A stretch of 64,000 bases of DNA, taken from Otatea glauca. Taxonomy: Eukaryota; Streptophyta; Magnoliopsida; Poales; Poaceae. Location: NCBI GenBank assembly GCA_036346275.1, contig CM070711.1:68447782-68511781 (forward strand). The letters are read 5' to 3'. Shown piece after piece: positions 44,849-57,260 of the stretch. The position numbers and the translations under genes are program-made. The notes beneath the pieces were generated by a model. It made no database searches and was not told the origin of the DNA. It saw nothing but the letters and a program-made list of their open reading frames with translations. Every line of letters starts with the position of its first letter. Positions within the stretch are counted from its first letter, which is position 1.

Positions 44849-47800
44849 ATGGACCGAAGCTGGATGTACACTGAGAACCGTGCGAGCGCCGAGTACATTA
44901 ATGGTGTCTCAGCTTTTAAAAGGGCTGCAGAGGAAGATGTGTTGATCAATTGTCCATGCATTGACTGCGAGAATCTGATGATGTTTCAAAACCCGGCGTA
45001 GATCGAAGCACATTTTATTCTACGGGGTTTCAAAACGGGGTATACATGTTGGGCCAGTCACGGCGAAGAGCAGATTATGCAGGGACCAAGTAGTAGTACC
45101 ATCGTGGACAAAGTCAACGATACTCTTGATATCGTCAATGACACCAACGAAACTCCGGATGATATCGACTGTGCTTTCGATGAGGATAGGTTTCACGATA
45201 ACAATCTGGATCAGATGCTACGGGATGCAGAAGGGAACCGTGATGAGCGGGAGCACGTAAAATTCCGAGGCTTGATGGACGACTTAAAGAAACCTTTGTT
45301 CCCGGGTTGCAAGTTCAAATACACAAGGTTGTCCTCCATGCTGGAACTACTGAAATTAAAGGCAAGCAACGGTTGGTCCGACAAGAGTTTCACGGCGTTG
45401 TTAAGTCTGTTAGCAGATATGCTTCCGGAGGGAAACAAGTTGCCGACAACCACCTACAAAGCCAAAAAGGTTCTTTGTCCCTTGGGAATGGAAGTAGAAA
45501 GAATACATGCCTGTCTGAACGACTGTATCCTCTACCGCAAAGAGTACACAAACTTGAATGTATGTTCGGTGTGCAACGCATCCCGGTACATGCGTAAAGA
45601 TAGATCGGATGACGACGACGAGGGCATGGAGTTGAAGAAAGGACCTCCCGCTAAGGTGGCGTAGTATCTGCCTATAATTCCCCGTTTGAAGCATTTGTTT
45701 GCGAACCCAAAAGAGGAAAAATTACTTTGGTGGCACTCGGATGAGTGTAAAAATGATGGAATAATTAGTCACCCTACTGATTCCACACAGTGGAGAAACA
45801 TCGATAGGAGGTTTGAAGAATTCGCAGCGGATCCGAGGAATATAAGGTTCGGATTGAGTACGGATGGAATTAATCCTTTCGGTAACATGAGCAGCCGTCA
45901 TAGCACTTGGCCCCTGAATCTCTGTGTGTACAACCTTCCTCCTTGGTTTTCTATGAAGCGGAAGTACATATTGATGTCTATACTCATCTAAGGCATGAAG
46001 CAACCTGAGAACGATATTGACGTGTACCTAGAACCATTGGTGGAAGATCTGAACACATTGTGGGCTCCTAGGGTATAGGTATGGGATGCTCACAAATGAG
46101 AGTACTTCACTCTGCGCTGCATGTTGTTTTGCATCATAAATGATTATCCTGTCCTTGCTAACCTGTCGGGGCAGAGTACAAAAGAAGCCAAAGCATGTAC
46201 TCACTGCTTGAATGATATCGAGAGTGTGTGGCTGAATCACTTGTGCAAAACCGTGTACATGCGTCACCGCAGGTTCCTTCGGAGGAATCACCCATACCGC
46301 AAAATGAAGTAACAATTCGATGGCACGACCGAAGACACTTTAGCTCCTAAGCCTTTAAGCGGGATAGGTGTTCATGACATGGTTAAGAACTTGGATGTTG
46401 CGCTAGGAAAGGGATGTAAATCGAGGACCCATGAGAAGAGCATGTGGAAGAAGAGATCAATATTTTGGGACCTACCTTATTGGGGCATCTAGAAGTTCGA
46501 CACTGTATCAACGTGATGCACGTACAGAAGAATGTCTATGATAGCTTGATTGGTCTCTTACTGAACATTAAGGGTAAAACAAAGGACGGTATCAACGCAC
46601 GGCTTGACTTTGTCGATATGGACATCAGACCTGAGTTAGCACCAAAAGAGACCGATAAAAGCCGAACATACTGCGAACCTACTTGTTACACTATGTCCAA
46701 GGCTGAGAGAACCGAACTGTGCTAATGCTTGCATGGTGTGAAAGTTCCGTCTGGTTACTCGTCCAACATGAAGAGACTTGTTTCGATGCAAGATTTGAGT
46801 TTAACTGGCATGAAGTCCCATGATTGTCATGTGTTTATGACATAGATGCTCCTTGTGACAATTAGAAGTATTTTATTGAATAAGGTCCGGGAGACAATCA
46901 CAAGGCTGTGTTTTTTCTTTAACACAATTGCTCAGAAGGTCATCGATCCCGAAGGACTAGATGCTCTGCAGGCCGAGGTGGTCATAACTCTATGTAATCT
47001 TGAGATGTATTTCCTATGATTGTCATGTGCTTATATCATAGTCCATCTCATTTTTCACCTTGTGAGGGGGATAAAGATGTGCAGGCCTATGTTACTACGT
47101 AGCATGTACCCGTTCGAGAGGTATATAGGAATTCTCAAGTCCTACGTACGGAATCGATCTTGATCGGAGGGTAGCATTATCGAAGGTTATGCAACTGAAG
47201 AGGTGATCGAATTCTGCATGGATTACATGGCTCAAGTCGAACCGATAGGTGTGCCTCAATCCCGCCATGAGGGAAGGCTCTAGGGCATCGGGACCATCGG
47301 AAGGAAAGCAATCACGTCTGATCCGGTTGCGTGCGCTAAAGCCCATTTCACAGTTTTGCAACACATGGCTGTTGTGACCACGTATATCGACGAGCACAAG
47401 AATTGGCTACGGTAAGAGAATCCGCCGCGGCAGGAGTGCTGGATCATCAGACAGCATAACCTCCAGTTCAACAGATGGTTCAAGGAGCAACAACCTATCA
47501 CTGGAAGCTCGTCAGGTGATACGCTGACATGGTTAGCAAAAGGGCTAGCATTTACGGTTGTAACATGGAAAGGATACGACTTAAATAGGTACACATTTTA
47601 CACGAGGGATCAAGACATGAAGAGCACAAACCAGAACAGCGGTGTTCGCATTGATGCGCTGAATACTGCTGGATCGACGAGGAGCTCGTACTATGGGTTC
47701 ATTGAGGAAATTTGGGAGCTCGACTACGTACTATTTAAGATCCCCATATTTTGGTGCCGTTGGGTTAACCTGCAGCACATGAAAGTTGACAACGACGGCG

Positions 47801-49464
47801 TCACAACTGAAGAGGAACGCGGTATGCTACGCTAGCAAAAAAAACTACCGCGTAACCAGAAAACTACTCGCAAGAAGGGGATCATAGATAAGATTACCAC
47901 TAGACGCGCAGTTGCGGAATCCTTCGCGCGTCGATGTAGTGGATCGTCCTCGCCGCAGTCGTTGCGTCGATGTAGTGGATCGTCCTCGCCTTGCCGTGGA
48001 TCGTCCTCCCACGCCGCAGTCGCAGCAGCGTCATCGCAGTAGTCCACACGTCCAGAGATGGAACGCCGTGCGTCGGTGTGCAAGCACTGTCGCTCGGCAG
48101 GGCAGCGAGAGGAGTAGGCTAGGGTTTCAGTGAATCACTCCTAAACCGTGGGAAAGCACACCCTCGCCCTCCTCCTCCTCCTTATATAGCCACGAGATGA
48201 AACCTAAACTAGGGCCCATCAGTGTGCTAAGCCCACGAGGTTCATTAATTACGGATCCAATCCAAATTAATGCGTCCCAGCCCATTAAGTGTGTGACCCT
48301 GCAGGTTCACGTACGTTTGGACATGGATTCGGAAAACTCCTTTTCAATCCAATAGTTGGTAGTGGCTTCTTGCAAAGTATGCCAACTCCCAAACATACTA
48401 TGATCAAATCGGATGTAACCTATCAAAAGTACTCATGTAATAATCCCTTTGCCAAGTATATGAAGATTGATCTCAAGGCGAGAAGCATGTCATCCTTTGA
48501 TGATTCAATCCATCTCTCGTATCCGTGATATATTAATAAGTTGTGATTGAATCCTCAATCACGGCATGGCCATGCACTTCCTTAATCATATCACACGAGT
48601 GGCCTTGTCATATATCTCCGTTTCATTGGAGTGGCAAATTCCATCTTGACTGCTCACTTCCCTCTGCACGTTTCATAGTAAACATGAAAGCTACCTTTAT
48701 AACTATCCGGTTAGGAAGTAGTGTTTGATAGCCCCAAGGAAAACTATTACACATGTAGGGAATATGACAATCTCAGGTCTAAGGATCATACATCTACTAG
48801 GTATGAGATACACTGATGACACATAAGAATGAAACATTCTCGCAGTGTCCCATTGCGGGTCTATCTAACCCATGTTCTTCAACATGCGTCAACAATGTAT
48901 AGATGATATCTCCATATCCCATGATCTATGAAGCATGATCATCGATCACTACATGTGCTGATCTATTCATCGTTGTCCTATACGATGATATCCGATCAGA
49001 GATATATATCGAATTACATCATTAAGTAAAGAGCTTCATAAGCAAGTCACATACTTGTTGATCAATACAATGATATACATTCATTAGACCAATAATCATA
49101 TTATTATTCATAAACATAGTCATGTTACAATCATTTAAATGATTGCCTCAAGGGCATAACACTAACAACAACTGTGGATCTCGAACTTGTCGGATACCAA
49201 GGCGAACCATTTGTTCTCGCTAACCAAGTTGATCAAGTCTTCTATGTAACCGACCCGTCCAACAAGAAGCGGCACGTTGTTCTTCAGGTAAAAAGGAGGA
49301 TTGTTGGAGTCGAGAATGTGGTAGATGAGGAAGAATAAAATTAGTTTGACGAATTGCCTCTTGTTGGTACCGGCGACACGATCCAGGAAGACCAACCTGA
49401 GGAAGCGAGCTACACACATGTTGATCATCGTGAAGGGCTAATTTTTGTACAAAAAAATAATTAA
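44849..49464 (+). pseudogene. CACTA-2 TNP2 transposase, interrupted
   Basis: The ATG at 44849 begins the transposase-associated domain (MDRSWMYTENR; INCPCIDCEN). Next is the TNP2 core: NVCSVCNASRY (45553-45585), PIIPRLKHLF, LLWWHSDE, DGINPFGNMSSRHSTWP (45860-45915), LVEDLNTLW, CMLFCIINDYP, SGQSTKEAKACTHC, and RHCINVMHVQKNVYDSL (46497-46550). The DUF4218-like region (46780-47230) follows, then DUF4216-like (IWELDY, WVNLQHMKVDNDGV; after the inserted LTR, GYQGEPFVLANQVDQVFYVTDPSNKKRHVVL, ending at about 49464). Stops are near 44996, 45662, 45989, 46076 and 46310. The reading crosses the LTR precisely if one ACAAC copy is dropped. Confidence 0.85.
47808..49167 (-). mobile_element. 1360-bp solo LTR inside the CACTA-2 transposase gene
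   Basis: Bordered by a perfect ACAAC duplication (47803-47807 and 49168-49172). The minus-strand reading starts TGTTAGTGTTATGCCC and ends GCGTTCCTCTTCA. A TATA box (GGCTATATAAGGAGG on the minus strand) is at about 48175-48190. The GTTATGCCCTTGAGGC start is like many grass copia LTRs. A 28-bp direct repeat (TGCGTCGATGTAGTGGATCG) occurs near 47929 and 47964. No internal sequence, so a solo LTR. Confidence 0.9.
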
Positions 49465-49690
49465 TGAGATGCATGTTTGTATTATAATTAATGAGATGTA
49501 CACTAATTATAATTAGTTAGATGTATTGATTAAAATTAATAAGATGTATGTATTATAATTAATGTGATGTATGTATGTATTATAATTAATGAGATATTTG
49601 TATTATAATTAGTGTGATATATGTATTGATTAAAATTAATGAGATGTATGTATGTTTGTATTATAATTAATGGCACAAACTTAAATAAAT
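49465..49690. repeat. AT-rich short tandem repeats
   Basis: Degenerate repeats of ATTATAATTAATGAGATGTA (unit ~25-45 bp) follow the TNP2 stop, with no other content. Confidence 0.7.
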
Positions 49691-49699
49691 ATTGACAGC

Positions 49700-50075
49700 A
49701 AAAAAAATTAAAACTGGCTCATCCCAGACGGTTCTGGGCTTAAACCGTCTGGGATGAGTTTATCCCAGACGGTTCAAGCCCAGAACTATCTGGGATGCCC
49801 TTCTGCCGCGCTAAGCCCCTTGCCCCACGCTTGCCATCTACTAAGTCCCACACTCTCAGTTTGCAACCCTAGCGCTCCCACTCGGCGGCGCCCTCCTTCC
49901 TCCGCAGTGCCCTCCCCCTTGGCGGTGCCCTCCCCACTTGGTGGTGACTCCCGGCCGCAGCCTCCCCCTAGGTGGCGCCCTCCTCCCCTCCTCGGCAGCG
50001 CCCTCCCTACTTGGCGGTGACTCCCAGCCGCGCCCTCCCCCTCGGTGGTGCCCTCCTCCCTCTGCCGTGCCCTCT
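49700..50075. repeat. CACTA-2 inter-gene palindromes and GC-rich block
   Basis: At 49705-49800 four CATCCCAGACGGTT / AACCGTCTGGGATG half-palindromes occur. They match the terminal GACGGTT motif of the same element but lie between the two genes. They are followed (49810-50075) by CTCGGCGGCGCCCTCC-like GC-rich repeats, mirroring CACTA-1. Confidence 0.75.
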
Positions 50076-50588
50076 GTGTTCATGGTCCAGAGGGTTCAGT
50101 TTTCTGGGATAGCAATTTTCTATTGTGCCTTGCCCTAACATCCGAATGGCTTTGAGTACTATTCCTCAGTGAGTTTTCTGATAATTGCTCTCTGTTTTTT
50201 GTTGCCTTACTTGCTCGATGATGATAATGGGTATTGTAGAACATTTATTTCCCTGAACTAGGCCTTGAACCATAGACTTATACGCTAGAAAGTGTAGATT
50301 CATTCACTGATTAGAGTATATCTGGCTAATAGCTTGTTCTTGACTGTTATTACCTTTCTGTCAGCACTTCATTATATATACTAGCTTCTGGTTTAATCTT
50401 GATTGTGCTATCAGTCATAGCATTCTGGTTTTCTGATCCATGCGCATTATATCAGTAGATGTGCTATTTAGATGCTTAGCTAAATACACTTTGTTATCTT
50501 AATTGTTTACTGTTGTGCTTAACTTACCTACTCTTAATTGAAATTTGCTTCTCTTAACTTACCTACTCTTAACCTTGCATCATACAAG
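50076..50588. other. Spacer before the CACTA-2 second gene
   Basis: No coding evidence; probably leader and intron of the second gene. ACTTACCTACTCTTAA is repeated at about 50523 and 50558. Confidence 0.4.
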
Positions 50589-53524
50589 ATGGCGTCCCCT
50601 CAATCCTCTCCGTCGAATGGATCTGACGACACACCCAACGTAGGAGGAAACAGGGGCGGTCCAAGAGGGCTTAGTAAAAGGCCTTAGAGCCGATACACTA
50701 TCACGGCGATCGATCTGCATGATGGGGCTCCTACCGCACCTCCAAAGGCTACGACAGCTTTTCGGACCATGTATGGGATCGTTGGGCGTGAAAGGGTCCC
50801 CATCACGTATCCTTCATAGAAGACGCTGACAGATGACGAGCGCGATAACCTGGTGACAGAAATATTCACGTCGCTCGAGCTTCCACAAGACGCCATGCCT
50901 GCATTGTGACGGTACGCGTTGCTAGTGGTGGGAAAAGCGTGGAAGTACTTCAAGAGCGTCCTCGTCACTAATTACGTCAATATGGAAATGACTCCATTCC
51001 AGAAGTACGGGTTCATCTCTGAAGACATCTGGGGACGATTTGTTGAGTTGAAGATGATGGAAGAGTTCGTGCTTCAAAGTGCGACGCATAAGACTGTCCA
51101 GTCAAAAAACACCCACCCACACAGACTCGGCTCAACTGGGTACGTGGGCAAGATCACGCAATGGATGAGGGAGGATGACGAGGCAGTCCAGAAGGAGGTC
51201 GCGCCGCCGTTTGCCTCAATCGTGGACCTGCGTGCCGAAAACTGGGTAAGAGTGAGGTCACGTCCCACTTCTTCGGGCAGCGTGTCCTTTGCAAACCCCG
51301 CTAATGAGAAAGTGACCCAACGCCTAATATTGTTGAGCACAAAATCTTCCCAAGGCTCTTTCACTTCGGACAGAGAGAAAGACATACTCCCAAAGTCTTG
51401 GGAAACAAGGAGCACCCAGGTAGCACCCGAGGCCTAGGTGTTTTCGCTCCCTGGAAAATGGGATTCCCATATGACTCGAACACGTACCAGAGTAGGAAGA
51501 GAAGCAAAGCCGAGTGCGAGGAACGGTAAGTAGCCCTGATTGAGGAAAGGGTTGAGGAAACGCTCAAAGTGCAGTTCGATAGTTAGCTATGAAGCCTTGA
51601 GGAAAGGATGGAGTAAAGGGCGGTTGCGGAGAGGTAGGCATGGAACGTGCAAGCCCAAGAAGCACATGCGCAGTTCAGCCCAACCAAATGTCGGAGCAGC
51701 TGCACGTCTACCCTGAGACAGACGTGGATGAAGGCAGATTTCCTCCTGACGACACCATGGTAACATGTCTGCAATGCTCCTTAGATAGACTTTAATGTTG
51801 GACGTGTTAGCTAATTACTTTTGTACCCTTGTGTAGATGGCCATACTATGCAATCTACAAGTGAGGCTTGCCAACGGCTCGGTTCTCCTGCAGGTTGCTT
51901 GGGGACGCATGTATGCGTCCGGTGCAGGGGCGATTGTGCACGGTCGTACTTTAGAGCCAGGCTACGCAAAGGTCCATGTCAACGGTGTACATGAAATTTG
52001 TAAGGCCATCACGCTGGAGATGCCCCTAAATGATGAGATAGTCACAGTAGAGGATGTCATCGGCATATTCATCCAGTGGTCCAAGAAGAACATCTCCTTC
52101 GACGCCCGCCCAGGAGCATTGAAGCTACAAGCACTACCAAAGCCACATGATGCGTCGGAGCTACCAGCACTACCAGAGCCATGTGATGCACCGAAGGAGC
52201 CCACCAAATCGGCTACTGTGTGCTGTCAGACACAGCCCGTTACTGTAGTTTGGGCCCAGTCGTCTCTTGTGAAGACGACATTTGGTAGAAGGGGAGGTGG
52301 AAATAAGGGCAAATCGAAAGGGACCATGTCAGCCCGTAACTCTCTATTTGCCCCATTGGTGCGGCAATTCGAGCTGGAGCAGCCATTCATACCGGATGAG
52401 ACCAAGGAGATGCTTACATTATCCTGCATTATATTGCAAGATTGGTACATGCAACAAGCCAATAAGCTGGTGGCACAACAGACATCGAGTATCTCGGTGA
52501 GCTTCAAGGTGGAGCATTTCTTACACCATTTTTAGATGGCATCTTCGTGGTCGGCTTCTCTGACTTGTTCGATCTGTACAACCTCAAAGCGCTCAACGCC
52601 TCACTCATAAGACGTTGGACATTGTAAGTGTGTACAATCACCATGTATATATAAATGTCATATATATATATGATCCTTGATTTTGTATATGTAGATACAT
52701 GACCATGGAAGCAGACGTAAGGAAACAATCTGTGGGTTTCGTCGACCCACACATGGTGTCCAAGCAAACCATGGACGAAAATACGAGCCGTCCACGAGTA
52801 CGTTGAAAAAGTAATGCTGGCTCATTTGGACAAAAAATTCGTACTTTTACCACACAACCCGGGGTAAGTGCTTCGTCCAGATGCTACAGTTGTTGATTTG
52901 GACTATATATCGCACCTCGAAGGTAGGTTCAGTGACTATGAAGACATACCTGTGTAGGTTTCACTGGGTTCTACTCGTAATTATACCGAGAGAGAACCGG
53001 GTAATTTAGCTTGATTCCAAAAAGGGTGGCACCCACGACTTGCAGCCTATCAAACAATTACTCGACACGTCGTTCGGTGTCTACAAATATAGGGGAGGGA
53101 GACACAAGAAGGACGGCCCAGCGACTCTAAAGCATACTTATAACTTTTCGGTATCCGATAGTACGCAATAATCCTTACACTCCATAATAATACCTTAGGA
53201 ACTAATTAGCCTATTATGTTTTGGCAGTGCCACCAGCAGCCAAAGGGCGCTGACCTATGTGGATTCTACATTTGCCACAACATGGGACTCCTCATTAGTT
53301 CACACAATACCAATGACATAGAGTTCTGTCAATCTTGCAACAATTGTCTCCACTTATCAATTTATATTCACGCAAGACTTTAATCTTCTCATTGACAGGC
53401 ATGGCAATGCGCTAAATCTGCATTGGAAAAGACTGACCTGCTAAGTATTCAAGGACACCTCTGTGCCTTCTTGCTGCGTGAGGTCTTACATCCAAAGGGC
53501 ATATGCTACTCAGGGCTCAACTGA
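50589..53524 (+). pseudogene. CACTA-2 second gene: Ptta-type protein with Ulp1-like protease tail
   Basis: The ATG at 50589 starts MASPQSSPSNG.... The first half is Transposase_24-like (RYALLVVGKAWKYFKS; HRLGSTGYVGKITQWMREDDEA; ENWVRVRSRPTSSGSVSFANP; SSQGSFTSDREKDIL, 50905-51400). After a variable linker and VNGVHEICKAITLEMP (51980-52030), the tail resembles a C48/Ulp1 SUMO-type cysteine protease. Its FHWVLLVI holds the likely catalytic His (about 52957-52981), a following LDS the Asp (about 53014), and QQPKGADLCGFYICHNM the Cys (about 53233-53285). An intron fits 52627-52695 and another the gap near 53160-53227. The stop is at 53522. Stops near 50684, 50817, 50908, 51435, 52533 and 53010 make it a pseudogene. 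Confidence 0.75.
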
Positions 53525-53865
53525 TGAGTTGTGAATTTGTTACCTTCCATACATTCATAATTAATTAATTTGTGAACCTTATGCTGTGAAATTGTCATTT
53601 GTAGTTCGAAATCCAATTAATTAGTATATATGTGAGTTGACTTCTGAAACGGATGCGTTGTACATATGTTGTAATGTGCGATCTGAGTTGATTTATGAAA
53701 TTGATGCGCTGTATGTTGTGTAACATGTGGTTGGAGTTCATTTTTTAAATGTATGTCATAATAATATGCTGTTGATGCTGTGTACTACCTTTTATTTTAA
53801 AGGGCATGGCTAGCATTTTCTGAGGCTAGCTAATAAATTAAAATTTAGTAAAAAATAGAAAATTA
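53525..53865. other. CACTA-2 3' untranslated region
   Basis: AT-rich with two related ~75-bp segments (GTATATATGTGAGTTGACTT and ATGTGCGATCTGAGTTGATT neighbourhoods). No coding evidence. Confidence 0.5.
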
Positions 53866-54313
53866 ACATCACAAACGGTTCGAAGGAAGAACCGTTTATG
53901 AAGACTCAACACAGACGGTTCCAAATTTGGAACCGTCTGTCATGTAGTATCATCACAGTCTGTTCAATTAGGAACCGTCTGAGATGGTGAACCGTCTGTG
54001 ATGAGGTCACCATCTCAGACGGTTCCATGTTGGAACTGTCTGTCATGAGGGGATCTTCACAGACGGTTATTCCTTAGAACCGTCTGGGATGATAACCTCA
54101 TCACAGACGGTTCTATTTTGGAACCATCTACGATAATGCTACATCACAGACGGTTCCAATTTAGAACCGTCTGTGATGAGTTTTTTCACTGACGGTTGCA
54201 AAACCGTCCGTGATGGCTCTTTGTCATCACTGAAACTTTCGATACAGATGGCTCACAAAATCGTCTGTGATATGGTTTGTGTACCGTCTATGATGGTCTT
54301 TTGTGTAGTAGTG
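53866..54313. repeat. CACTA-2 subterminal palindromes and 3' terminus
   Basis: About ten copies of CACAGACGGTTCC / GGAACCGTCTGTGATG in both orientations lead to the terminal TTTTGTGTAGTAGTG. Such arrays are transposase-binding sites of CACTA elements. The 3-bp target duplication could not be confirmed because the left end is missing. Confidence 0.9.
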
Positions 54314-57060
54314 TTTCTAGATGAAAATGCCAGATATAATCATATATTCATGGCAGAAGCTGATATACCAAAAACCGTCTTTAGATGCCTAGCGCTCTAG
54401 GGTTATTTGAGTGGACTGTTATGACGTTCGGCTTAAAGAACACTGGTGCAACCTACCAACGGGCTATGAATTTAATCTTTCATGATCTGATCGGCCATAT
54501 TGTTGAAATTTACATTAATGATGTTGTAGTAAAATCAAAAGATGATTTGCAGCATTTAACCGATTTAGAAACAGTCTTAAAGAATACGAGGGCACACGGC
54601 TTAAAAATAAATCCTTTCAAGTGTGCATTTGGAGTGTCGGCTGGACAATTTTTAGGCTTTATGGTTCATTAGAGGGGAATTGAAGTTAATCAAGAAAGAG
54701 TTAAGGCCATAGCTAAAACAAAGCTGCCGATGTGCAAAAATGAGTTGCAGAAGTTGATCGGCAAAATCAATTATTTACGATGGTTGATCTCAAATCTTTC
54801 TGGCCGTATTCGCGTATTTACTCCTTTGTTGAAGTTAAAGGATAATCAGGAGTTTGTTTGGGGAGCCGATCAACAAAAAGCTTTTGATGATATTAACGAA
54901 TACTTGACCAATCCTCCAGTCTTAGCTGCACTACAAAATGGGATTCCATTCAAGATATACATATCGACTGAGGAGGAAACTATCAGAGCTGTTCTGGCAC
55001 AAGAAGTCGATGGCAAAGAAAGGGTGATTTTCTATTTAAGCCGACGTCTACTACATGCTGAGATCAGGTACCCTTTCGTGGAAAAACTATGCTTATCTCT
55101 ATATTTTGCCTGTACAAAGTTGAGGCATTATATTCTAGTGTCGGCCTGTAAGGTAGTCTGCAGAACTAATGTTATAAAGTATATGTTGTCAGTTTCGATT
55201 TTATGAGGTCGACTAGGTAAATGGGCTTATGCATTGATTGAATTCGACCTATCATACGAATCGGCTAAGGCGGTTAAAGGACAGGTTATTGCTGATTTCA
55301 TAATAGGACACGAAACTACTGCCGACCTAGTTTCTATTGCCCCTTGGCAATTGTATTTTGATGGATCGGTGTGTCAAGAAGGTGATGGCATCGATATAGT
55401 ACTCACCTCGCCTAAAGGACACAACTTTGAGTTTGCATTCCGGCTAAATAGCCGATGTTCTAATAATTAGGCAGAGTATGAAGCGTTGCTTAAAGGCCTA
55501 CAACTGTTGGAAAATATCAGAGTAGATGCTGTTGAGGCCTATGGTGATTCCTTATTGATCGTGCAGCAAGTCAAGGGAGAATATCAATGTCATGATGACA
55601 CGCTGCTCAAATACTTGGAACAATGCCTTAATACAATCGGCTCGTTCACGTCATTTTCCATTAGCCATATTCCCCAAAAAATGAATAATAGCGCTAACTT
55701 ATTGGCTCAGCAGGCATCGGGTTACAAAGATTTTAGCCAATATCAAATGCCTGAGCCGATTGAGAAAGCGATAATGTGCGCTGATGCTGTCGATTGGAGG
55801 ATAAAGATAAAGGATTACCTGAATGATCCATCTAAGCTGACAGAACGCAAAGTTAGGCGACAAGCTCTGAAGTATGTTATTATGGAAGAAATATTGTATT
55901 ATCAGACAATGGAAGGGTTGTTGCTAAGATGCCTTAGGGCCGATGAAGCTAAAGTACCGATGGGTGAGGTGCACGAGGGTATTTGTGGGTCTCATCAATT
56001 GGCTTATAAGATGAAATAGATGCTTAGACGCATAGGATATTTTTGGCCGACAATTTTGGAGGATTGCTTCCAGTATTATAAAGGGTACCAGACTTGTCAA
56101 AAGTTCGGCAATGTACAACTCGCACCTGCATCGGCTTTGCATCTGATTATCAAACCATGGCCATTCAGAGGATAGGGAATAGATGTAATCGACTAAATAT
56201 TTCCTGCTTCAAGCAAAGGCCATAAATTTATTTTGGCCGCAACCGATTATTTCTCTAAGTGGATTGAGGCTATACCTCTCAAGAAAGTTACAAGTGTCGA
56301 GGTTATCGGGTTTGCCAATGAACACATTATTCATCGGTTTGGCATTCTACAAACCATCACGACCGATCAAGGCACTGTGTTTATATCTAATGAATTTCAT
56401 AATTATGCAAAGAGCCTGGGAATCAAACTGCTAAATTCGTCGCTTTATTATGCTCAGGCTAATGGACAAGCCGAGTCATCCAATAAAACTTTGATCAAGC
56501 TGATTAAGACAAAAATTGATGAAAAATCATGGAATTGGCACTCAACGTTGTCGGGATCCTTGTGGGCCTATCGGTTAGCGTACCACGTGTTGAAAAAACT
56601 TTCGCCTTATCAGATGGTTTATCGTCAGGAAGCCGTTTTACCAGTGGAGATAAACATTTATTCTATACAAGTGGCCAAACAAAATGATCTGTCGGCTTAG
56701 GATTATAAAGATTTATTGGTTGACAACATAGATGATTTGGCAGAATTACGTTTGTGTACATTGGATCGGCTTAAGAAGAATAAGATGAGAGTTGCTAAGG
56801 CTTACAATAAAAAAGTAATACCTAAGTCTTTTATGAAGCCGATTTAGTTTGGAAAACTATACTTTCTATCGGCTCTAGGGATAACCGATTTGGAAAATGA
56901 TCTCCTATATGAGAAGGACCATATAAGATAAATCGGATTGTCGGTGGGAACTCCTATATGCTAGAAACGTTGGATGGGGTGGTATTTCCTAAGGCAATTA
57001 ACGAAAAATACTTGAAGAAATACTACCCTAGTGTTTGGATTAGCTCTTAATTGGTTATAG
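54314..57060 (+). pseudogene. pol: Tat-type gypsy Pol: RT end, two RNase H domains, integrase
   Basis: Resumes inside RT at FLDENARYNHIFMAEADIPKT. After a frameshift near 54395 a single frame runs 54385-56850, broken by point stops only. RT: ALGLFEWTVMTFGLKN.GATYQRAMN and catalytic-box YINDVVVKS (YIDD with Asp to Asn at the third place, about 54511-54537). Connection and first RNase H: WGADQQKAFDDI, LSRRLLHAE. Second, archaeal-type RNase H: LYFDGSVCQEGDGI, NN.AEYEALLKGLQL, YGDSLLIVQQV (55345-55570). Integrase: EGICGSHQLAYKMK, TDYFSKWIEA, TTDQGTVF, GQAESSNKTL, then KYLKKYYPSVW at about 57006-57040. Two RNase H domains mark the Tat group. It is interrupted upstream by CACTA-2. Confidence 0.9.
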
Positions 57061-57260
57061 ACGTTCCTTGATAGAAAAACCAAATTAACACGGTGCATTT
57101 AATTTCAGCTAAGTTAGAATATGTCCACGACATTAACAAGCAAAACAAGACTTAGATATATAATCAGATACACAGCCGATTAACAATTACAAAAGTTTCC
57201 TGTTTTAACCAAGGTCGATCAGAGTGTTTCTTGATTCGTTACAAGGTCTGGGGATTAGCA
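57061..57260. other. Spacer between integrase and antisense gene
   Basis: About 200 bases with no coding evidence separate two converging genes; presumably it holds their 3' ends. Confidence 0.4.

Larger units (their letters stand above)
44303..54313 (+). mobile_element. CACTA-2 (En/Spm) transposon, 5' terminus missing
   Basis: Contains both standard CACTA genes on the plus strand and a clear 3' terminus. The right end reads TTTTGTGTAGTAGTG, i.e. CACTACTACACAAAA on the other strand, preceded by subterminal GACGGTT palindromes. At the left, subterminal-like words (CATCATAGATGGTTTTA, TGTCTGTGATGAT) begin at about 44310, but no CACTA terminus is present. The left end therefore appears lost where it meets the Sirevirus. 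A solo LTR (47808-49167) is nested in it. Confidence 0.85.
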
